Of a stretch of 20,602 nt of DNA, positions 15,181-20,602 are shown piece after piece. The notes below the pieces were generated by a model that was given only the letters and a program-made list of their open reading frames with translations, ran no database searches and had not been told where the DNA came from. Both the position numbers and the translations under genes were made by a program. The stretch is taken from contig JBKJTP010000091.1 in assembly GCA_046590195.1 (NCBI GenBank), positions 1 to 20,602 on the forward strand, read 5' to 3'. Each line of letters opens with the position of its first letter. The stretch's first letter is position 1. Source of the stretch: JBKJTP01 sp046590195 (GTDB lineage: Bacteria > Bacteroidota > Ignavibacteria > Palsa-1295).

Positions 15181-17565
15181 ATGGCGACCAAATCGAGCAA
15201 AAAGCCCGCTGCCTCCAACCCTACCTCCAACGGGAATAATGGTACTTCTAATGGAAACACCAACGGCGCTGACGCAAAGGTGCTCAACGGCCAGTCACCG
15301 GTCGCTACCAATGGCGGCATGACCGACGGCCCGAAATCGGGCACAGAGCAGAAATTCGAGCAGATGGAGGAAGACGCAGTCGACATGCAGGAGCTGATCT
15401 CCATGCCGGTCACGCCGAGCTCGATGGAGCAAATGCCGAATGGAGCAAAGCTCACTGGTCCTCGCGAGGATGGCTCGTGCTCGTTCCGCGGTACGCTCGA
15501 GCAGTCTGGTGTCGATAAGGACACGTTGCTCGATTGGTACAAAGAAATGGATCTCGGCCGAATCGCCGACACTCAGGCCGCCAACTACCTCAAGAAAGCG
15601 ATGGGCTGGAGCTACCACGCTCCGTGCGCCGGACACGAGGGCATTCAGCTCGCGATCGGTAAGAGCTTCCGCAAGAAGCAGGATTATCTCTTCCCGTACT
15701 ATCGCGATCTGATGACCTGCCTCGCCGCCGGACTCACTGTCGAAGAGATCATCTGGAACGGCCTCTCGAAGGACACTGACATCGCTGGTGGCGGACGTCA
15801 TATGTCGAACCACTTCGCAAAGCAGGAGTTCAACATTCAGAACGTATCGTCGCTGACGAACAACCACGCGCAGCACGTCGCGGGTACTGCACGCGCGCTG
15901 AAGTATTACAAGAAGGATGCAGTCGCCATCTTCTCGGCTGGTGAATCCGGTACGAGCGAAGGTTACTTCTATGAAGCGGTCAACGGCGCGACCAAGGAGA
16001 AGACACCTGCGATCTTCGTACTACAGAATAATAAGTATGGTATCTCGGTACCTGTATGGGATCAGACAGCGAACGCTCGCGTAGCTGATAATTTCCGTGG
16101 CTTCAACAATCTTCTCATCGCGTATTGCGACGGCACCGACGTGCTCGATAGCTACCGTGCGATGCAGGAAGCCTACGAGTGGTGCGCCGCCGGCAAGGGC
16201 GCTGCAATGGTGCATGCCGATTGCGTGCGCATGGGTTCGCACTCGAACTCGGATCGTCACGAACTATATCGTACGAACGAAGAACTCACAACCGTCAAGG
16301 AGCGCGATCCGCTCAAGACGTTTGGCAATTGGTTGATCAAGGTTGGCCTCGCTACCGAGGATTCGCTCAAGGAGGTACATGCCGCGAACGTCAAGTACTT
16401 CTCCGACGAAGCTGACAAGGCAGAAGCAGCGCCTGCTGCGAACCCTTCAACGATCCACGACTTTGTGCTTGCCGATAACAAGATCGTCTCGCCGGAGCCT
16501 TACACATTTCAGCCTGATGACATCTCGACGAAGTACTATCCTTTCCACATCCCGACAGGGAAGACGGAAGGAATGCAGTTCATCGAAGGTATCAACCTGA
16601 CGCTGAAGGAGGAATTCCGCCTCAACGCGAACACGTTCATTTGGGGACAGGACGTGGCCTACAAAGAGAAGGGCGGCATCTTCAACGTGACGAAGGGCAT
16701 GCAGCCTGAGTTTGGACCGAAGCGCGTCTTCAATGGTCCGATCGCTGAGGACTTCATTCTCGGTACAGCCAACGGCTTCACGCGCGTCGATCAGGAGACG
16801 ATCTGGTGCGTAGTCGAGGGCGCAGAATTCGCCGATTACTTCTGGCCTGCGATGGAGCAATTCATCGAGACCACGCATGAATACTGGCGTACGCGCGGAC
16901 AGTTCTGTCCGAACATCGTCGTTCGTCTTGCATCTGGTGGATTCATCGGCGGTGGACTCTATCACTCGCAGAACATCGAAGCATCGATCACGCCGATCCC
17001 AGGTGTTCGTATCGTCGTGCCGTCATTCGCTGACGATGCCCAAGGCTTGCTCCGCACCGCGATGCGCACGCGCGGCTTTACGATGTATCTCGAGCCAAAG
17101 TTTTTGTATTACTCGCAGATGGCGAAGGCAATGCCGCTGGCAGAGAACGAGCTGGTTCCGTTCGGCAAGGCTCGTTTGCGCCACGAGGGTAAGCACATCT
17201 CGATGATCACGTACGGCACAACAACGCACTTCTGCTTACAAGCTGCAGCCGAGCTCGAGAAGCAGGGTATCACTGCCGACGTGCTCGATCTTCGCTCGCT
17301 CTATCCGCTCGACGAAGCAGCTGTGCTCGCAACGATCAAGAAGACCGGACGAGCGCTCATCGTCCATGAGGACAAGGTGCACGCAGGCTTCGGCGGCGAG
17401 CTCTCAGCGATCTTGTCCGAGAAGGCATTCGAGAATCTCGATGCACCGATCATGCGCGTAGGCTCCGAGTTCACCCCAGTCGGCTTCTCGAAGATCCTCG
17501 AAGAAGCGACCCTCCCAAATCCGAAGAAGGTGCTGGAAGCCGCGATCAAGCTAGCGAAGTATTAA
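15181..17565 (+). CDS. Fused alpha-beta 2-oxoacid dehydrogenase E1 component
   Basis: 794 residues from ATG 15181; the open frame extends upstream but overlaps the divergent barrel gene leader. Residues 1-85 form an Asn/Gly/Thr/Ser-rich low-complexity extension. Residues about 108-440 are the E1-alpha domain with the thiamine-diphosphate motif G254-E-S-G...N283-N284 (GDGX25-30NN type, Glu in place of Asp) and the phosphorylation-loop-like SHSNSDRHELYR. Residues about 460-794 are the E1-beta domain with E523 of PIAE, the glutamate that activates the thiamine aminopyrimidine. The enzyme decarboxylates pyruvate or branched-chain 2-oxoacids and passes the acyl group to the lipoyl E2 component. 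Fusion of the two chains is common in Bacteroidota and relatives. No E2 or E3 gene is next to it; substrate specificity cannot be set from sequence. Confidence 0.9.
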   Translation: MATKSSKKPAASNPTSNGNNGTSNGNTNGADAKVLNGQSPVATNGGMTDGPKSGTEQKFEQMEEDAVDMQELISMPVTPSSMEQMPNGAKLTGPREDGSCSFRGTLEQSGVDKDTLLDWYKEMDLGRIADTQAANYLKKAMGWSYHAPCAGHEGIQLAIGKSFRKKQDYLFPYYRDLMTCLAAGLTVEEIIWNGLSKDTDIAGGGRHMSNHFAKQEFNIQNVSSLTNNHAQHVAGTARALKYYKKDAVAIFSAGESGTSEGYFYEAVNGATKEKTPAIFVLQNNKYGISVPVWDQTANARVADNFRGFNNLLIAYCDGTDVLDSYRAMQEAYEWCAAGKGAAMVHADCVRMGSHSNSDRHELYRTNEELTTVKERDPLKTFGNWLIKVGLATEDSLKEVHAANVKYFSDEADKAEAAPAANPSTIHDFVLADNKIVSPEPYTFQPDDISTKYYPFHIPTGKTEGMQFIEGINLTLKEEFRLNANTFIWGQDVAYKEKGGIFNVTKGMQPEFGPKRVFNGPIAEDFILGTANGFTRVDQETIWCVVEGAEFADYFWPAMEQFIETTHEYWRTRGQFCPNIVVRLASGGFIGGGLYHSQNIEASITPIPGVRIVVPSFADDAQGLLRTAMRTRGFTMYLEPKFLYYSQMAKAMPLAENELVPFGKARLRHEGKHISMITYGTTTHFCLQAAAELEKQGITADVLDLRSLYPLDEAAVLATIKKTGRALIVHEDKVHAGFGGELSAILSEKAFENLDAPIMRVGSEFTPVGFSKILEEATLPNPKKVLEAAIKLAKY

Positions 17566-17581
17566 ACTTAGTCGATCCTGC

Positions 17582-17612
17582 AAAAGGCCGCACGTTCAAT
17601 TGTGCGGCTTTT
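17582..17612 (+). terminator. Rho-independent terminator after the E1 gene
   Basis: AAAAG then GCCGCAC (17587-17593), loop of 8, GTGCGGC (17602-17608), then TTTT and GTCGTTT. Perfect 7-bp stem with an A-run in front and U-run behind, 17 bp after the E1 stop. Confidence 0.85.
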
Positions 17613-17652
17613 GTCGTTTCTGGGTCAAATTCATCAATTAATCCTACTTCTC

Positions 17653-17681
17653 TTGACTACGCCCCAAAAATGTGCGATTTT
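17653..17681 (+). promoter_or_regulatory. Possible promoter for the secreted protein gene
   Basis: TTGACT at 17653-17658, a 17-nt spacer, and GATTTT at 17676-17681, placed about 35 bp before the start codon at 17716. The -35 is good; the -10 matches only at three positions. The Bacteroidota -33/-7 pattern (TTTG / TAnnTTTG) is not seen. Confidence 0.3.
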
Positions 17682-17715
17682 CGTAGCACAGAAACGAGCT
17701 TAGCTCAATAACCCT

Positions 17716-18474
17716 ATGAAGATCACAAGCACTTTAATCCTTCTTGTCGCCCTCGGCTCACCCGTTGCTGCATCCGCGCAAAAGCAGACCAAGCCTGTTA
17801 CAAAGAGCATCGCAACGCTTGGTGTGCGCGGAAGCGTGAGCGTTAATCAGTTGACACCCGAGCATGTCGAGGTGATCTATAAGACGAAGTCGGGCGAGAT
17901 GCGCGACACGCTTTCGGGCAAGGGCATCATCCCGTTGATGGTCAATGGAAGTAAGCAGCAATTCTACGCAGGCAGATTTGGCAACTCGTCACTTCCAATG
18001 ATGATCGTGGCGTTGCGTGATGTCGATCGCATTCAGGATTCAAAGACCTACACGTATCAGCTAACTCCAGGTGGTGGTATGATCGGCCAGCGCGTTGTAG
18101 TCGACGAGGATGGCTTTACGCATTCGGATAAGACCAGCGGCGGCCGCCATTATCTTGCTGCGGTCGATACAAAGCTTGGTGCGATCTATTCGCTCTCGTA
18201 TCAACGCGCAGGCTTCGAAGGCTTCTATCATACATTTGAGAAGCTCCGCGTTCGTCAGTTCGAGTCGTCCATGGATGCATTCCTCGAGACGGATCAAGGT
18301 TTCCTCCGTGATCGCTACGGGAAGATCGTTGAATCCTCGCGCTTCAATCTGCTGAACGATACGCAACGACAGAAGCTGTTCGTCGCGAACGTGATGCCAG
18401 CATCACCCGCCGCGAATGCATCCAAGCCACGCGTCCCAGCGATGCTTCCGGTCAAGCGCGCATCGATCAGGTAG
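17716..18474 (+). CDS. Secreted protein of unknown function
   Basis: 252 residues. MKITSTLILLVALGSPVAASAQ is a signal peptide with an AxA-type cleavage site. The mature part is basic, rich in short beta-strands (SVSVNQLTPEHVEVIYKT, MMIVALRDVDRI, YTYQLTPGGGMIGQRVVVDEDG) and ends in a Pro/Ala/Lys-rich basic tail. No domain recognised and no lipobox. The gene stands alone between two terminators (17582-17612 and 18524-18552), so it is monocistronic. Confidence 0.75.
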   Translation: MKITSTLILLVALGSPVAASAQKQTKPVTKSIATLGVRGSVSVNQLTPEHVEVIYKTKSGEMRDTLSGKGIIPLMVNGSKQQFYAGRFGNSSLPMMIVALRDVDRIQDSKTYTYQLTPGGGMIGQRVVVDEDGFTHSDKTSGGRHYLAAVDTKLGAIYSLSYQRAGFEGFYHTFEKLRVRQFESSMDAFLETDQGFLRDRYGKIVESSRFNLLNDTQRQKLFVANVMPASPAANASKPRVPAMLPVKRASIR

Positions 18475-18523
18475 CCGCTCCAGTCCCTCGGCAAGAGAGA
18501 CAGATATTCACCAGCATTAAATA

Positions 18524-18552
18524 GTGAAAGGCCGGCAATGCCGGCCTTTCAC
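18524..18552. terminator. Bidirectional hairpin terminator between convergent genes
   Basis: GTGAAAGGCCGGC (18524-18536), loop AAT, GCCGGCCTTTCAC (18540-18552), a perfect 13-bp inverted repeat. The AAAGG/CCTTT ends give short A/U tracts on both strands. It lies between the secreted-protein gene (+) and the small acidic gene (-), so it can serve both. Confidence 0.75.
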
Positions 18553-18598
18553 GTTTAAAAGCTTTATGAACGAGCTCAGTTGTTGAGTTGCGGCCGAC

Positions 18599-18832
18599 TT
18601 AGGCTGCCATGCGGTACTCGATCACCTCTTCGTCAAGCGGGCTGACCTCCAGGATGTCGGCCAAGGCAGCTTTGTCGGCGTCCGTGCCGTAGGTGTCGAT
18701 AGCGTAGACCGCCATCAGAAGCTGTTCAATGGTAGAAATCTCGCGATTTTGAAGCCTTGCGAAGGCAAATGCTACAACCTGCGAAGCGTCCATGTTTGGA
18801 CCAAGAAATTGTCCGATCTCGTAAATAGGCAT
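18599..18832 (-). CDS. Small acidic hypothetical protein
   Basis: 77 residues, MPIYEIGQFLGPNMDASQ..., soluble and acidic, mostly helical in appearance (ASQVVAFAFARLQ, STIEQLLMAVYAIDTYG, DADKAALADILEV) with a polar C-terminus. No family recognised. Codon use agrees with the neighbouring genes, and it ends 46 bp from the bidirectional terminator. A shorter version could start at the internal ATG (codon 14). There is no Shine-Dalgarno sequence upstream, as is common in this window. Confidence 0.6.
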   Translation of the reverse strand: MPIYEIGQFLGPNMDASQVVAFAFARLQNREISTIEQLLMAVYAIDTYGTDADKAALADILEVSPLDEEVIEYRMAA

Positions 18833-18995
18833 ATAACTGAGCTTTTAGTGGAAGAAAGGTTTTGTCACTTCTCCCCCACTTTTCCACACAAGGTGTGCCA
18901 ATCGGGCAATAGTAGAGTAAGCTTGGGTCGTATCCGGCCTATTTGCGCCATCGGATCTCGAGAATTGAGCACAACTTTGGCTACAGTTTTCCCTA

Positions 18996-19706
18996 ATGCC
19001 ATCCTACCGAATCCCTAATTTTGCAAAAGAGGTCTGGTCGAATCCCAGACTTCAGCGCTATACGAAGTTCGCGATCTCGTATACCGGGCTCGCACTGATC
19101 GCTGCGGTCGTCGCGATCTTTGGTTTTGTCCAGATCACCGATGAGGTCCTCTCGAAGGAGACAGATACCTTAAATCACGCGGTGCTCAAGTTCTTCTACG
19201 AGATGCGTTCGCCGTTGATGAACGAAGTTGCGATGCAACTCACCGCGCTTGGCTCCGGCGTTGTTGTGCCGATCATAGCATTCTTCTTCATACTCATATT
19301 GCTTGGCAACGGTCGAAAGCGCACAGCAATATCATTCGCGGTCATGATCATCGGTGCAGGTTTGCTCATCGCCGCGCTGAAGTTATTCTTCGCGATCGCG
19401 CGGCCGGATGGCTATGAGCCGCTCGTCCAAGAGCTGAACTACTCATTCCCCAGCGGGCACGCAGTTATCTCCTTCACGCTCTATGGCGGAATGGCCGTAT
19501 GGCTTTTCGTCGCACGACGAAAAGAGAAATGGGTCTGGTTCACCACGTTCTTCCTGCTGCTACTAGCCACGATCATCGCACTCACGCGTGTGTATCTCGG
19601 CGTGCATTGGCCCAGCGATATCGCAGCCGGAGCATGCATCGCAACGTTCTGGGTAGCGATCTGTCTGATGTTGGATCGATACCTCAATCGGAACCAGGAT
19701 TTATAG
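18996..19706 (+). CDS. PAP2-family membrane phosphatase
   Basis: 236 residues with about six membrane helices (residues 28-45, 80-103, 112-130, 155-173, 178-196, 209-226). The three motifs of the type-2 phosphatidic acid phosphatase family are present: K129-x6-R136-P137, P152-S-G-H155 and T197-R198-x5-H204-x3-D208 (usually S-R in place of T-R). The active-site histidines H155 and H204 with R198 form the phosphohistidine centre on the periplasmic face. Such enzymes dephosphorylate phosphatidic acid, undecaprenyl diphosphate or phosphatidylglycerol phosphate; the lipid substrate cannot be assigned. Translation start ATG 18996; no strong Shine-Dalgarno sequence. Confidence 0.92.
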   Translation: MPSYRIPNFAKEVWSNPRLQRYTKFAISYTGLALIAAVVAIFGFVQITDEVLSKETDTLNHAVLKFFYEMRSPLMNEVAMQLTALGSGVVVPIIAFFFILILLGNGRKRTAISFAVMIIGAGLLIAALKLFFAIARPDGYEPLVQELNYSFPSGHAVISFTLYGGMAVWLFVARRKEKWVWFTTFFLLLLATIIALTRVYLGVHWPSDIAAGACIATFWVAICLMLDRYLNRNQDL

Positions 19707-19781
19707 GATTATAGGGATTGGGAAGATTGCATTGTGCCAACCCAGACATGCTTCCGTTATGCAGAAGCTTAGTTTACCGAA

Positions 19782-19813
19782 TTTAAAAAAGGTGTCGAGC
19801 TTTGCTCAACACC
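19782..19813 (-). terminator. Terminator of the msrA gene
   Basis: On the minus strand GGTGT (19813-19809), an A/C mismatch, GAGC (19807-19804), loop AAA, GCTC (19800-19797), ACACC (19795-19791), then TTTTTT (19790-19785). The U-tract is on the minus strand only, so this ends the msrA transcript; no T-run follows on the plus strand. Confidence 0.75.
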
Positions 19814-19827
19814 TTATACATTTTCGA

Positions 19828-19869
19828 TGAACGCTAGACGCTGAACGCTAGCCTCTGACCTCTATCCTC
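19828..19869. repeat. Degenerate heptamer array next to the msrA stop codon
   Basis: Six 7-bp units in strict register: TGAACGC, TAGACGC, TGAACGC, TAGCCTC, TGACCTC, TATCCTC. On the minus strand, in a shifted frame, they read GAGGATA, GAGGTCA, GAGGCTA, GCGTTCA, GCGTCTA, GCGTTCA, consensus GnGKnYR. The array lies between the msrA terminator and the msrA stop codon, whose last base it shares. The unit GCGTCTA differs by one base from GGGTCTA in the array at the right edge of the window. Confidence 0.7.
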
Positions 19870-20474
19870 TAATTATGGCAGCTTGACATCCCGCGCTTCT
19901 CGAGATACTGCTGATGATAATCTTCAGCTTCATAGAACGGCTTTGCTGGAGTGATCTCGGTTACGACCGGCTTGCTCCATTTACCGCTTGCAGATAACTC
20001 CTGCTTCGACTTTTCTGCGAGTTGTTTCTGCTCGTCGTTGTGGAAAAATACTGCTGAGCGGTACTGGCTACCTACATCAGGCCCCTGACGATCGAGCGTC
20101 GTTGGATTATGATTCTCCCAGAAGATCTGTAGCAGCTCTTCGTATTTCACCTTTGTCGGATCGTACTCGACCTGCACGACTTCCGCGTGTCCGGTATTAT
20201 CCGCGCAAACCTCTTTGTAGGTCGGATTATCGGTTTGTCCACCCGAGTAACCCACAAGCGTGCGCCAGACACCAGGCTTCTGCCTGAACGTCGCTTCTAC
20301 GCCCCAAAAGCATCCCGCACCAAACGTCGCTTTCTCCAACTGAGCCGGTTTTTCGCCGATCTCAGGCTTAACTTCTTTCATATTCTTCGGATCCGTCACA
20401 TTACTATTCGCAAACCATACGCTCGAACCGCCCAAAACCAGGACAGCGAGCGAGATCATTAACAGCTTCATCAT
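19869..20474 (-). CDS. msrA: Peptide methionine sulfoxide reductase A, membrane-anchored
   Basis: 201 residues. The first 22 residues form a hydrophobic anchor (MMKLLMISLAVLVLGG) without a lipobox, followed by a hydrophilic linker and the MsrA domain from about residue 46. The catalytic cysteine is in GAGCFWG (C55); the block TGHAEVVQVEYDP and the resolving Cys region GMSSCHN (C199) are in place. MsrA reduces methionine-S-sulfoxide in proteins with electrons from thioredoxin-like donors. The anchor suggests activity in the periplasm. Two adjacent ATG codons (20472-20474 and 20469-20471) are possible starts. The gene is flanked by heptamer tandem arrays and its terminator is at 19782-19813. 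Confidence 0.95.
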   Translation of the reverse strand: MMKLLMISLAVLVLGGSSVWFANSNVTDPKNMKEVKPEIGEKPAQLEKATFGAGCFWGVEATFRQKPGVWRTLVGYSGGQTDNPTYKEVCADNTGHAEVVQVEYDPTKVKYEELLQIFWENHNPTTLDRQGPDVGSQYRSAVFFHNDEQKQLAEKSKQELSASGKWSKPVVTEITPAKPFYEAEDYHQQYLEKRGMSSCHN

Positions 20475-20533
20475 AGATAAAATTAAGGTCTAGTGTATCT
20501 ACGTCACTAACTGCCATTTAGATTCATGGAGTT

Positions 20534-20602
20534 GGGGTCTGGGGTCTAGGGTCTGGGGTCTAGGGTCTAGGGTCTAGGGTCTAGGGTCTAGGGTCTAGGG
20601 TC
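20534..20602. repeat. Heptamer GGGTCTA tandem array, open at the window edge
   Basis: Nine full 7-bp units of the form [GA]GGGTCT plus a 6-base partial unit that runs off the right edge (GGGTCTA with three GGGTCTG variants at the left end). It starts 59 bp upstream of the msrA start codon on the other strand. With a GGG tract every 7 bp it fits the G-quadruplex pattern on the plus strand, the template strand for msrA. Copy number beyond the window is unknown. Confidence 0.95.

Noticed and set aside
15295..15876. 193-codon open frame on the minus strand inside the E1 gene
   Set aside because: Antisense shadow of a well supported gene, without start signal or recognisable domain.
19698..19728. 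Repetitive-looking ATAGGATTATAGGGATTGGG region after the PAP2 gene
   Set aside because: Similar words recur but no unit length holds through more than two copies, so no tandem repeat is called.

Overview
The window looks like chromosomal DNA from a bacterium of the FCB group, meaning Bacteroidota, Chlorobiota or a relative such as the Kapabacteria. This is an inference from gene content. It rests on a fused alpha-beta E1 dehydrogenase, several Cys-lipoproteins, a signal-peptide-bearing outer-membrane barrel ending in an aromatic residue, mostly weak Shine-Dalgarno sequences and a strong preference for GATC/CGATCG. No rRNA, tRNA, CRISPR array, transposase or phage gene was recognised.

Left part (1-2935). 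A secreted Asp-box (BNR) beta-propeller gene runs off the left edge on the minus strand. About 700 bp without a convincing gene follow, then a Cys4-zinc HNH-like nuclease gene, two small unrecognised genes and a strong terminator. This stretch uses fewer GATC-type codons than the rest and looks like an accessory segment.

Centre-left (2936-6514). Two small membrane-protein genes (DUF4184, DUF3817) converge on a minus-strand cluster of four: a small lipoprotein, a compact YgiB-like Gly/Tyr/Arg-rich lipoprotein, an MGMT/ATL-like protein without the alkyl-acceptor cysteine, and a YgiC-type glutathionylspermidine-synthase-like ATP-grasp enzyme. The YgiB-YgiC pairing known from enterobacteria appears here in miniature with a DNA-binding-like gene inserted, and is the best candidate for an unusual functional unit.

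Centre (6592-12940). A soluble histidine kinase with a degenerate receiver and two PAS domains sits behind a 21-bp palindrome. It is followed by a diheme cytochrome-c peroxidase lipoprotein, a polytopic GT-C-like membrane protein and, convergent to that, a MoxR AAA+ ATPase with two tandem palindromes in its leader.

Right part (13006-20602). A secreted Ig-like protein and an outer-membrane barrel are encoded on the minus strand, diverging from a fused E1 alpha-beta 2-oxoacid dehydrogenase with a low-complexity N-terminal extension. Then come a secreted unknown protein, a small acidic protein, a PAP2 phosphatase and a membrane-anchored MsrA. The msrA gene is bracketed by two heptanucleotide tandem arrays of related consensus in inverted orientation, and the right one runs off the window.

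Taken together the window is mostly cell-envelope and stress-related housekeeping: peroxide and methionine-sulfoxide repair, phosphatidate phosphatase, outer-membrane proteins and signalling. The E1 enzyme supplies acyl-CoA metabolism.
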